Assembly (NCBI GenBank): GCA_905182985.1
Contig: CAJJDN010000017.1
Span: 381,775-445,774 of the forward strand
From: Paramecium sonneborni
Taxonomy: Eukaryota; Ciliophora; Oligohymenophorea; Peniculida; Parameciidae
Direction: 5' to 3'
Length of the DNA stretch: 64,000 bases
Shown here one piece after another: positions 22,275 to 34,148 of the stretch. The number at the start of each line of letters is the position of its first letter. Position 1 is the stretch's first letter. Both the position numbers and the translations under genes were made by a program. The notes under the pieces are model-generated. The model was given only the letters and a program-made list of their open reading frames with translations, did not search any database and was not told the origin of the DNA.

Positions 22275-23775
22275 TCATTATTATATCAATTATTATTATT
22301 ATTACACTTCTTCTTATATTGATACCTCTTCTTCTTAATGTTCTTCTTACATTTCACCTTCCTCATCCCAAACATCTTCCCATTCTCCTTCATTACCTCT
22401 AAGTTCTCCTAGATCTTCAAATTCTTTAACTAACTTTCCCCAATCTTTAGGAAATGGATCATTAGTATTATCCCATCCATTTTATAAAAATTTAATCATT
22501 TCTTATTCACTTAATAAACAACTTTCAAAAGCTTCTAAGATTTCTTATTTAGGTAAATTTTATCCAATGAATACAATCTCTTATCTTCTATCACCAATAG
22601 GTTCAGGTAACCAATTATGTTTGACTCCATCCCAAATAGCCTATTAATATTAAATAAATAATTTACATCAACTTCTTCTTTAGTATCAGCCCAGACTTTC
22701 TTAGGAATAGATATCCACCAAAAAGAACCAGGATGATAAGTCAATTATGTTCCTGCTTTATGAATATGAATGTTTAATCTTTCCCAACTTGCAACCCACA
22801 TGTAACCTTTACATCTTATTATATTATTCCAAAAAGAAACTTCTTCTTTATTATTTCTTTCTATCAATTAAAATAATTTATCAGGATTAAATGCTCTCCT
22901 TGACTTAAAAGCACAAGATTATATTCCATACTCTTCAATTTCACTTTTATGAATAGGCTTTTAAAGTTCCGCTATCCATTTTCCAGTTGTAGATGCTTCT
23001 TCAAAATTGAATAATTTAGTATTGATAATCTCTTTTAAATCTATTTATCCCTATATAGATTCAATTATCTTAGCATTAGGATTTAATTTTTTTAATAAAT
23101 TCAATATAAATTCTTTTCTTTCCTAATCCACTAAATCTGTCTTATTTAAGATTATCACATTAGCAAACTCTACTTAATCTAATAATAATTATGATAATGG
23201 AATCTAATCCATCTATTTATTATCTACATTCATTTCCTCACCTTATTTATCTGATTACAATTAATCTAAGAAATTTAAAGCATCAATCTAAATATATAAT
23301 ATATTTTAAGATACCATCGTGACCATTGTATCAAGTCTAGCAAACTTCTTTAACATTTAACCCTTCTTTCTCATCTCCTCATTCTCAAAATAAAATGCTT
23401 AAGCTATTGGTAAAGGTTCAGCTATCCCTGTACTTTCTATCAACATATAATCAAACTTTCCTGATTTAGCTATCTTCGATATGTGTTTTATTAAATCCTC
23501 TCTAAACTTATTTAACTTTATTTTTACCTTAATGTACAACATATACATCCATTTGACATCTCAACTAGTTTTTCTTTTGTCTTTTTTACACTAAACTTTC
23601 CTTCCTTTATTAAATTTGAATCCACATTTATCTCTCCCATGTCATTTACGATTACAGCTATTCTATAATCATGTCTCTATTTTAAAATATAATTTAATAA
23701 GGTTGTCTTTCCTGACCCTAAAAAACCGCAAAGTACTGTCACAGGCAATTTCTTAATTTTCGTTGTGTGATTCAT
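22275..23775 (-). CDS. CobW/ZNG1-type zinc chaperone GTPase
   Basis: Members of this G3E GTPase family deliver zinc to target proteins. The spliced 482-residue product starts [20 protein letters not shown], with the P-loop [12 protein letters not shown]. The metal-binding motif reads NGCICCTLR. Then come the Walker-B-like [10 protein letters not shown], the guanine-specificity segment ILNKTD, and the C-terminal domain with [12 protein letters not shown] and IGDRRQEIVFIG. The tail is acidic and Glu/Gln-rich. Introns at 23502-23527 (26 nt) and 22641-22666 (26 nt). The second is required: without it the frame leaves the conserved DRRQEIVFIG block. It lies about 110 bp upstream of ZPR1, another zinc-dependent protein; ZNG1-type GTPases are known to activate the zinc enzyme METAP1, so a shared zinc theme is possible but unproven. 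Confidence 0.95.
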
Positions 23776-24627
23776 GGGCCAAGTCAGATATTATTTTTTA
23801 AATTAAAGTGTGATTCATGAATTACCACAATTTATATTACAAAATTTTATTATATTCTCCCCCCCCCCTTATTTTATTTTTAATATATAAATATTTATGA
23901 AATTATATAAATTAAATTTGCATTTTATCTAGAGAAGAAATATATAATTAATTATATTTTTGAGGTTCAATAAATATCAAATAGTCTTATTTAGAATCTT
24001 AAAATCTTCTTACAACAAAAATTTTAACAGAAGTTACTTAATTTATATTATAATTTAAAATGAATATTAAATATTAATAATCATGCTAATAATCTCTAAA
24101 CAATAATAAATTAAACTTTTCTTTGATATTTTTACAATTAGAAAATGAAATTAAAGTACTTTTTTAAAATATTAATATTTGAATGCCTCATTTTTGCATT
24201 TTTATTAATAAAAATTCTATAAAATTAAATTTAGAATCTAAGATCATAAAGATTTTTGAATTTAATGTTTATTAATTATGGAAAATTAACTTTCTCCAAA
24301 AAAAAGATCAATATGTAGGGTAAATTATTTTAGAAATGATTTATGAATCTATATCTATTAGTCTTTAAAATTATTTCCAGTTTTTATAGTATTTGATATA
24401 TATTTTCACAAAGAATACATTAGATTAATTGAAATGTTTAAGTTTTGATTCATATTATATATCTAAAATGGATATATCAATATAAATAATTTTAATATTT
24501 ATTAATCATAAACTATTAATTACTGTTTTATATTTCTTTTTTTTCTAATGGAACAAATCTTTAAGAATTAGAATATGAGTTCAAACTGTTTGATAAAAAT
24601 TATAAAATTATATAATTAATTTAAAAT
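23776..24627. other. Long spacer with a run of ten C, no gene seen
   Basis: About 850 bp of very AT-rich DNA between two diverging genes. It holds a homopolymer of ten C at 23859-23868, exceptional in this context, and two copies of the string gtgtgattcatg near the CobW start. No frame without TGA longer than a few dozen codons looks like protein. It presumably carries the promoters of the flanking divergent genes. Confidence 0.55.
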
Positions 24628-26318
24628 ATGTCGTTGCAATTCTAACCTAATACTCCTTACATATTAGCAGCTTTTTATAGAGTTGGATTAAATTAAGATT
24701 AAGCTTACTAACCAGATTAGATATATTAAGCATTAGATCAATTAGTATTTAAAAATAAAAGAATAATAAATATAGACAGGATAAGCTTATGATAGAGATG
24801 TAGCTAATTAAATATATGAACAATGTACTCCAAATTAAAGAGGATAAGTTTAAATTGAAGAATTTTCACAGGTTTTGATATCAGCTGATGCAATGTTAAA
24901 GAAAAAGATTAAGGATACTGAAAAATAAATTTAATAATCTGTAGATGAATCAAAAGATTGTCAAAGAATTATTTAGGAGATTTAATGTATTTTATTTGAT
25001 ATATTGGAGACACTCAATAATAAAATCAATATGGTATAGACACAGATTCATAATTAAGTTTAATAATAAAATCAGCTTCGGGAATAACAACATAAGATTT
25101 TACTTAAAGTTAAGTATCAGTATCAGTTGATAATAATGAATAAATTGCATAATAAAGTAGTGGAGATAAATCTAATCCAATATTTAATCATTAATTAGGA
25201 TTGTAAAAATAATTATTTATATGTATTAATTTTTAGCCAAATAAAAAGCGGAAGAGAAAATGTTACTTTAAGTTTATTGATTTAAGATCGAAATTAAAAG
25301 AAATCATTAGTTGGTTAAGCAAAAATAGATTTATCTTAATTATAAGATTAATAGGTTCATTCTCTATCATTATAATTGTAAAATGACAGATAATAATTCA
25401 ATACTCTAACAATTTTAATTGAAGTGCAATGGATTTATAATAAAGTAATTGTTATATAAATATTTAGTTAAATTATTATAAAGAAATGATTTAGTAATTG
25501 GAAAGTAATATTTAATAGCATTATAGCGATATAGAAGATTATAAAAGAGATCTATTTGTAGTTTAATAGCCTTTTCTGGATAATAATTAGAGATAGAATC
25601 TTTAATCTTCTTTAAAACAATAACAATCTTCAAAGGTTTAAACAAATTCAGCACTTCATTATTAATAATAATAACATTAGCAATCAATATCTAAGCCAAC
25701 TCCATCATAATAATCATAGAGATAGAATCAAGTTGATATTCCTCAATAATATCAAGGAGAAGCATCAGAAGAACTTAGTGATGAAATATATTATGGATTC
25801 ATTCTGTATCTCTTGATGATAGTTTTATCATTGTTTTAATGTTTTGCAAGACCAGCCTATGTGGATGTAACATTCAGAATATAGACTTATAGATTTTATT
25901 AGGCACTTTGTATTTGTTGATCATTTTCAGAGATTGTTTTACTCCAGAGTATTTAAAATTTGTAGGCGTTATCACTGTTTTTACTATAGTTTTAGACATT
26001 TTTTGGATATCCATTTATAAAGTAATTATTAATAAATTATACTAGAATTGGTGGAATGGTACAGATAAAACACTTCCTACTTGGGGAGAAGCAGGAGATC
26101 CTATTGTTAGAATTACTATTGTTTTTTGCATCTTTAATATGATTGTCAAAGTAAAACATATATATTATTTATAGATTGCTTTATGTTACATTATATTCCA
26201 TTATTATAAAGCAGCTTAATCAAATTAAGTCTTAAAGTTCAAAGCATGGGAGTTAGAATTCTAAATTGGAATTTTAAAATAAAATCTCTTTACTATAGAC
26301 AAGAGACTCTTATCTTGA
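24628..26318 (+). CDS. EF-hand-like / C2 / membrane protein
   Basis: The spliced frame encodes 502 residues and needs seven introns: 24745-24775, 24987-25009, 25203-25236, 25445-25467, 25910-25932, 26022-26045 and 26151-26174. The N-terminal 110 residues look like calmodulin-type helices (RVGLNQDQAYQPDQIYQALD, GQVQIEEFSQVL) without a full calcium loop. Residues about 120-240 form a C2-like domain (LSLIIKSASGITTQDF, SNPIFNHQLGF, NVTLSLLIQDRNQKKSLVGQ). A Gln/Ser-rich coiled segment follows, then about four membrane helices (YYGFILYLLMIVLSLFQC, VGVITVFTIVLDIFWISIY). A membrane-anchored lipid- or calcium-responsive protein is plausible. The part after about residue 340 might be a separate gene, but no stop separates the two. 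Confidence 0.65.
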
Positions 26319-26499
26319 TTTATTAAATTATTCAATATTTTAAATTATGTAAGCACTTTATTAGATTGTTGAAATAAATTTACTTTCTAAAAGTTTATTA
26401 TTTGTCCACCTACACCTATTAAACCTTAAAGAGCTCAATCTTGTTTTAAAAAAAAACCTTAAATTCATAATAAATTTTATAATAAGCTATGTAGCTTAT

Positions 26500-27280
26500 T
26501 GAGAGAGGGTAAGATTTACTAAATATTATTGAATATAAATTGGCTGTTTGGGCATTAGCAAATTTTTTTGAAGTATATGATAGAATGACTAATTCTTAAG
26601 TAAAAGTAATTTATACAATAGTTTAGGTAGCAAATAAAAAATATAATTCTAATTTATTGTTATCAGAATTAAAAAAAACTTTTGTTTAAAGAGACTAAGA
26701 TATTAAGAAAATTAGACCATGAAAATAATGTCAAATTTCTTGGGACTTGTAAGAATACAATAATTTTAGAATTTATTGATGGGAATACTTTAACTAATTA
26801 ATACAAAAGTTTGTTTATAAATTATTATTTAGATTAATTTAATAGAAAATTATAAAAAAAGACGCTAAATAAATTTATAATCAAATTGTAGAAGCAATCA
26901 AATACTTAACTCAAAAAATATATATATCATAGAGATTTAAAAGCATATAATATTATGATTATTGATTAATAAGTTAAACTTATTGATTTTGGACTCACTT
27001 CAGAAATTAACTTTGTTCTATTATTGTGGGACTCCAGTTTATATCGCACCAGAGATATTTCATAAAAATCTTATAATGAAAAAAAAGCTAATATTTGGGC
27101 TTTAGGAGAGTCTTAATATATTAAATTATTTTTGGGAAAGTTCCATTTTCAGGCAAAAATGATAAAGAGATTATGTTAGCTTAAATTCCTAAATTCATTC
27201 TACCCAAATCTATCAGCAGAGAATTTCAAAATTAGTTATTAAATTTCTTAGATAAAGATTATACTAAAGGAAAATTATGA
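26500..27280 (+). pseudogene. Broken protein kinase gene
   Basis: Kinase landmarks occur in order but in different frames. There is a helix-C-like ETKILRKLDHENNVKFLGT, catalytic YHRDLKAYNIMI, and LIDFGL (the DFG motif). Then, after a frameshift, GTPVYIAPEIF, and after further shifts ANIWALGE and GKVPFSGKNDKEIMLAQIP. The end is DKDYTKGKL and TGA, without the normal final Arg-containing helix. At least three frame changes between DFG and the C-lobe cannot be explained by 20-35-nt GT-AG introns. The gene is therefore a recent pseudogene, or less likely a poorly sequenced real gene. It follows the C2 gene directly. Confidence 0.8.
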
Positions 27281-28047
27281 AACATACTTTATTTTTCTAA
27301 TAAACTTATTTTATTTTCTTTTTAATAAAATAATTATAAAATCCATTAATATTTCTCTTAAACAAAAATGCAATCTAAAAAACATAATGCTTAAAATCTA
27401 TTAAATAATAATAATTTATTTAAATTTCGAAACTTCTAATTGTATGATATTATGTTTATCATATTAGATATATAAATTATTTGGGTTTCTAAACTAAAAA
27501 ATATTTAAGAAAAATAGATAAATAATCCTAAAAAAAAACATTTTCATAAATTTATAAATCAATTATTGCAAAAATACTTGTATAAGGTTTTGGCACATCA
27601 TTTAAATCTTTATAAAAAAAAGATTGAAGGATTAAAGTGAGAATGTAATTCTTTACAAAACATAAATTATTGATAATGTTAAAAAAAAATGAAATATTCA
27701 AACAAAATAATTGAATTGATAAAAAAAAATAATATTAGAGGTATAATAATGAAGAACATATATAATGATTGATTAATCATAGAATTAGAATCTCTTTTTG
27801 TTGATTTGTAAATTAATAAAGAAATATTTATATATTCCATTATATAATTGGATAATAATTTGATAAGGTTGAAACAATTTTATACAAAAATGAATTTAGA
27901 ACTTAGATTTGAAAAGCAGTGAAGAGGACATGCTATTGTTACTAGATTATCCAAAATTAAAAGATAGAGCCAATCAAATTTGAGTTTATCGATTCTTAAA
28001 CTAAGTATATAATAGTTTTAAAGCCATAAAAATAAATTAGCAACAAA
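27281..28047. other. Spacer upstream of H2A.Z with one weak small frame
   Basis: A 90-codon TGA-free frame (27368-27640, plus) is Asn/Lys/Ile-rich with no motif and is probably fortuitous, or debris of the broken kinase gene before it. The rest has TGA in all frames and is taken as the H2A.Z promoter region. Confidence 0.4.
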
Positions 28048-28562
28048 ATGGTAAAGTATGAATAAATTATGTTAGAGTGGAGTAGCAAAGAGTGCAAAAG
28101 GCGGAAAAGGTGGAAAAGGGGGAAAAGGAGGAAAATTTGGTTAAGGCAAGAATAAGAAAGCACCTTAATCTAGGTCTTTGAAGGCAGGACTTTAAGTAGG
28201 AAATTATTCAATAATAAGTTCCCTGTTGGTCGTATTCACAGATATTTGAAACAAAGAGTCTCTGCTAAAAACAGAGTAGGAACAACATCTGCTGTATACA
28301 CATCAGCAATTTTGGAATATTTGACAGCAGAAGTCCTTGAATTGGCAGGAAATGCTTCAAAAGACTTTAAAGGTAATTGTAAATAATAATTTTCTTTTAA
28401 GTGAGAAGAATTACACCAAGACATCTTTAATTAGCCATTAGAGGAGATGAAGAACTCGACATTCTCATTAGAGCCACTATTGCAGGTGGTGGTGTCATCC
28501 CACATATTCACAAAGCTTTGTTAGGCAAATAAACACCAGAAGGAGGACTTCCAAAGGAATGA
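28048..28562 (+). CDS. H2AZ: Histone variant H2A.Z
   Basis: H2A.Z marks active promoters and replaces H2A in nucleosomes. The spliced 145-residue product begins [17 protein letters not shown], a Lys/Gly tail like Tetrahymena Hv1, where such lysines are acetylated. [60 protein letters not shown] and [20 protein letters not shown] follow. The extended acidic-patch and docking segment and [15 protein letters not shown] identify the Z variant rather than canonical H2A. Three introns: 28051-28075 (25 nt), directly after the initiator ATG; 28196-28218 (23 nt); 28373-28401 (29 nt). The first exon is thus the ATG codon alone. This choice gives a normal N-terminus, whereas the alternative ATG at 28058 would add an unusual one. 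Confidence 0.97.
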
Positions 28563-29543
28563 TATATATTATATTAATTCATAAGAATTGTTTATTTCTT
28601 TTAAAACATAGCCTAAAAAACTATTGTATCGATCTTGGATTTAATTATAGATTAGTTCCTTTTTAAAAAGAATAAAATCATGCAGATATATGAGTTTTTT
28701 ATTCAAGTAATTTATTCCTGCTCTAATTTTCATAATAATTACTTTATAATAAAATTATCAAAGGTTTTTTAATTAATTCTTAATTATTAACTTAGATATA
28801 AACAATCCTCTTCAAAAAATTATGACTTTATATAATTTGAAATCCATTACATCTTATTCTTTATAAATTATTTTCAAATATTTTAATAAACATCAGACAT
28901 AACTAAAAATGCTTATGTAATCTATAATTTTTGAAAATTTACAGAAAAAATATGATTACTAAAACACCTTATTTTTGCTTATTTTTGAAAACTAATCATT
29001 ATTTATAAACTAATCTTTATTAATTATCTATTTAATTAAAGTTAAGAAATTATTTTTAAGAGATATGGCCATATGGACCTGACTTATAAAGTTCATTATA
29101 TCACATCTAGAGAGTTTAATAAATAAAAATAAAATTAGTGAAAATGATTTAATGAGAGAGAGTATAAAGTTTTTAAGATAAACTATTGGAAAGAGAGAAT
29201 AAAGAACAATTATGTGCTCTTTAGATATTTAACGAAAATTTTATTAAATATTATTTAATAAAATTATTTTATACTATTTTTTCTACATTGTATTAAAGGA
29301 TATTAAAGTAACTTTACTTTTATCTGAATTATTATTAATTAAATATGTTAGAGAAAGAGTCTGTTTTGAAAGATGAGAATAAATAAAATAGTGTCTGATA
29401 ATATCTATAAATTTTCAAATATAGAGTAATTATATCTCAGAAATAACTCAATAACATCAAAGTAGTTCTCTATCACTGTAAAAGAAAATATAAAATTACG
29501 AAAGTTATTTGTACTGATTTTTATTTTATACACATTAATGACA
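28563..29543. other. Spacer, no gene recognised
   Basis: Nearly 1 kb between the converging H2A.Z and helix-turn-helix genes. Open stretches on the plus strand near 29150-29520 are short, repeatedly interrupted and carry no motif. Nothing further can be supported. Confidence 0.45.
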
Positions 29544-30219
29544 TCATTAGAATCCTAATTATTCTTCTGAAAGTTCATTTATAAACTGGGAAGTAGTTGA
29601 AGAGTTTATAGAAGAACTTTCAAAGTATGGAATAATCTCTGATTAAACTTCAATATCGTCATAGGTTTTTTAAATCTTAAAATAAAAGTCTGGAGAGTGT
29701 TAGATGTTTTGGTCATTTCGAAAATCTATTTCAGAATAACTAGGAGAATGAGAACTTTTTTCTTTATTTTTTATTGGAGATAAATTATTGAAATCAGAAG
29801 GACTTGTCAAAATTTTTTTTTAAATACCAAAGAATATTTATTCAATTATCCTTTTTTTATTTGAATTCTGCTTTTAAATAGGTAATAAATGAGTAAATTG
29901 GCTTGTTTCTTTTGGAAATATAGCTTCATGGACTTTTTTTCTAACTAACTTTTTAAATTTTTTTTCATCATTAATCTGAAACTAGAAAAATAAAATTTAC
30001 TTAAGAGACTAAAAAGGACTGGTTAGCTACATATTATATAACAGCCTCTATAAAAATTTTATACTCTGATTACCTTTCAGAGTATTTAACTGATTGAATT
30101 GTCTTTATATTTATTTTTAATTCTTTTGAAATCTATTTTGAAGACATATAATTTTTAAGTTCCATAATTTCAGCTCTTTATTTATCTGTCAAAGTATTGT
30201 ATCTTTTATTCTATTTCAT
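29544..30219 (-). CDS. Helix-turn-helix protein, paralogue 1
   Basis: The spliced 216-residue product starts MKQNKRYNTLTDKQRAEIME and continues into a helix-turn-helix of the transposase/resolvase type (ISKELKINIKTIQSVKYSE). The spacing of two short helices around a turn recalls HTH_psq or Tc1-type DNA-binding heads. A basic second region (KKFKKLVRKKVHEAIFPKET, NKKRIIEQIFFGIQKKI) and a Ser/Asp-rich tail follow. One intron at 29976-30000 (25 nt). No catalytic DDE domain follows, so it is not a transposase; a DNA-binding regulator is likely. A clear relative lies at 31286-31951 on the other side of a Rab gene. Confidence 0.75.
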
Positions 30220-30421
30220 AGGAAGGATGTTTAATATTGATTTAAAATATTTATAAAAATATATTGGTTTTAATTAAATATAAATATCAAATTTAATACA
30301 TAATAGAATTATTATATACTTTAATATTTGAAAAATAAAAATGTCTTAATAAGAGAACAATTAAATTTATTTCAGATTTATAAAATCTATTATAATTATT
30401 ATAAATTTAATAAGGCCGATC

Positions 30422-31124
<703 letters not shown>

Positions 31125-31285
31125 TTATATATATAATAAATTCAGAATATTATAAATTAAAGCTAATTATATATATAACCTTATTTTGCATTTATTAACT
31201 TATAATTACATATAAATCAAAACTTTAATTATGACATTTCATTATATCATTAATCTTAAATAATTTTATTACTTCATAAATGTAT

Positions 31286-31951
31286 TCAAAAATAATTTTT
31301 AGTTAATTATTCATATTAATCATTTTATAAATATCTACATATTTTTTATGGAATTAATAAAGACATCAGATAACAATATTTAGCTAAATGCAAAGGCATT
31401 GATTATTCCTTTATATTACTTTGAATTTCTTCTTTTTTTTCCTCAAACTCTTCCTTCGTAATGATTGTTGTTGTTTTTTAAAGACTTTCATTACTTTTTT
31501 GAATTGCATTTTAAACTTACTTTACTATATTTATCACAATTTATTATATAATTCTTCTTTTATTAGAGAACTTTTTTTATTCTGGAATAAGATTCCAAAA
31601 AATTGATGTTTTCAACTCTAGTTGCTCTCTAATAATTTTACTCACTCGTTTCCCAATTATTTTAGAATTTGTTTTCTAAAATTAATCAATTCATTATACA
31701 TCTAATGATGACATTTCCATTATTTTTTGAAATCCAAAATCAATCAAAGCTTTTTTCAAATCAGCATATTCTGATTTTTTCTCGATTGATTTTATAGATT
31801 ATATAGTTTTAATATTTTTTTTCATTAATTCACTTATCTCTCTGCAAGTTGAACCATTTTCTTTCATTTTTACTATTTAAATTCTTTCCTCTTATGATAT
31901 TTTATCATATTTTTTGCTTCTATGTCTAATCTTTTTTGTTTATTTCACCAT
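31286..31951 (-). CDS. Helix-turn-helix protein, paralogue 2
   Basis: The spliced 213-residue product starts MVKQTKKIRHRSKKYDKISQ. A helix-turn-helix follows (QIVKMKENGSTCREISELM, KKNIKTIQSIKSIEKKSEYA). It aligns along its length with the 29544-30219 product: both share the KTIQS(V/I)K motif, the spacing to SEY, and a later segment ending NK(K/R)RII(E/Q)QI. The tail is Lys/Glu-rich and then hydrophobic (SMPLHLAKYCYLMSLLIP). One intron at 31676-31699 (24 nt); without it the frame stops at once. It is probably a DNA-binding protein of a lineage-specific family; no transposase domain is present. Confidence 0.75.
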
Positions 31952-33224
31952 ATAAATAATAATAATGATTTAAACATCATAAACAAAAGATTTATATAAA
32001 TCTCTAATTAAAAATGATTATTAATCGCGCTAATCGAGAAATTAAATGATATGTAATTTATTTATTATTATATATAATATAATATATGATATATTTAATT
32101 AACTTCATAGCATTTCCTTTTTTAAGTTATTTGTTTGAAATACTCTATACAAAATTCATGTAAGATTTTTCAAACTAAATTCTTATTTATACTTTAAATT
32201 AGACTCTATTTAAATCTATAATCTTTTAGCATCAACGGAAAAGAATTTAGTTTTAATTCCAAAATAGTAATATTATACTAAAAACTGGGTTATATTTAAA
32301 TTAATATTTTATGGTGAAAAATCGAAAATTTGGTTACGGTAAAATGAGATTCTAAAAATGGTGCCCTATTTTCCAAAAGTAGTTATAAAATGACTTTCTC
32401 CTTATAATTAAAAATATTATTTATTTTATAATGTTTCTTCTGTATCTAAATTTTATCTTTATAATTGAGAGTTTAAATGAAATAGAAGAAATTAACTTAA
32501 TTTAAAATTTTTTATAATTAAAAGTCTAGAGAAGAATTTAAGAGTAAATAACTTTACAGAAAAAACATTTGAAAACAATTAATTAGAGAATGTTTCTAAG
32601 TTTTTATCCAAATATAAAAAAAAAATATTTTAAATTTTACTATCTACTATTTTAGAATCTATATTAATAACATCAATTAATTTATTTGTAGTGTCTTAAT
32701 TATATAAATTGATAAGAATGAATAACTCTCCAAATCTATTGATAAATAATTTTTTCATATTTCCACAAAGTTCATAATAAAAATTAACAATCTATACTGA
32801 TTATTAATAAATACTCTTATTAACTATGAATATATTATTCAAACTGATAAAAATCTGAAAAGCCTCTAAAATGGAATTTTTATTTTATAACTCCTTAGAC
32901 TTTTTTTATTTTAACAAACTATTCATATAGAGATAAATGAATTTTCTTAATTTTCTTCAATTTTTTTCAACATCATTAAATATTAGATGATATAATATCG
33001 AAAAATTATTTTTCATTTAAATTTCCAAACTTATAGATAAGATCATAAGTTTTCAAAATAGTTTTTATTAATTCTAACAAAAAAATGATCAATAATTTCT
33101 AAAGTTGATTGAAATTTTATTTACAATCGTTTATTGCTCCAATATTAATTTCAGTATAAAAAAGCTTATAAACTAAAATTGATTGTCAATATAAATTTTT
33201 TAATAATTGTTTGTTTATAAATTT
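31952..33224. other. Spacer with one weak 133-codon frame
   Basis: A plus-strand TGA-free frame runs 32311-32712 (133 codons), rich in Leu, Ile, Gln, Lys and Phe, without motif or supporting introns. It could be a lineage-specific small protein but is equally compatible with chance. The remainder has TGA in all frames. No RNA gene was recognised. Confidence 0.35.
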
Positions 33225-34010
33225 ATGGGCTGTAGCTCAATGAAAGCATCAAGAAAGGGATCACTGTCAACGCCTAAAAATGGTATATTAAAAAAGCCAA
33301 GTCCAAATTAATCATGTCAATTGGATCTAATTGTTATTAAAAAAAAGACTTTGAGTTTTTAGATTTCATCAATAAATTCATATGATTTATCAAGAAAAAC
33401 AATAAAAACAAGGTAAATCATCTCAGATTGATAGAATAAGATTAAACTTTGATTATATTTTGTTATATGTATGTAGTTTGCAATATATATCTATTATATG
33501 TTAAATATAAATTAGAATTTTAGTAAATTTAGGATAACATGTAAGATATCTTAATAATAAGATTCAATATAGAAAGTATACACTTTATAAGGAAATGAGT
33601 TTTTATTCATATAACGTTCCATAAAATCTCATCATTTATAGTTTTTTAGAAATAAAGTTAGTGAAACCCTTTGAATGATTTGAAAATGGTTAAGCTTTTA
33701 AATATTAATGCTTGAAGCTCTATTTAAAGAATAACAATCTCTAATTTAACGATATTTTATTAAAATTTAATAAATAATTTTACTTAATAAATTGAACTAT
33801 AAGGATATCAATAGAAATTGACTTTATAGATGAGTAATATTCTGAATTCATAAGTGAAGATCAAGATTTATGAATTGAGTTTCTTATAGAAAGAAGTATT
33901 TAGGATGTGTTAGTTAATAATAATTAAAATAAGAGGGCGTAAAAAAAGTATTAAATATGATTATTAAAACGAAAATGAAAATAAATAGGAAGAGAATATA
34001 AGAAATAATG
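33225..34010 (+). pseudogene. Probable decayed kinase gene with acylation signal
   Basis: The first exon encodes MGCSSMKASRKGSLSTPKNG, whose MGC start predicts N-myristoylation plus palmitoylation. SYDLSRKTIKTR follows, then a possible 22-nt intron at 33413-33434. After it the frame stays open to about 33680 and includes KYTLYKEMS, reminiscent of the ATP-lysine segment ALKEMSK of AGC-like kinases. I find no glycine loop, HRD or DFG, and TGA codons multiply after 33680. My reading is that this is the 5' end of a membrane-anchored kinase gene that has decayed. A short functional acylated protein of about 68 residues (unspliced stop at 33431) is an alternative. Confidence 0.4.
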
Positions 34011-34148
34011 GTAAGTCTGCTTGACTCATTATAAGTAAATAATTAAAATAAATATAATATAAATAATTGATATTAACTTGTTTAAATTTATCATGCATTT
34101 TGTTCTTATTCTTAAATCCGACCATAACTTTTTAAGTTTTTTAAATTT

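Noticed and set aside
28236..28424. Minus-strand frame across H2A.Z
   Set aside because: It is antisense to unmistakable histone-fold coding sequence.
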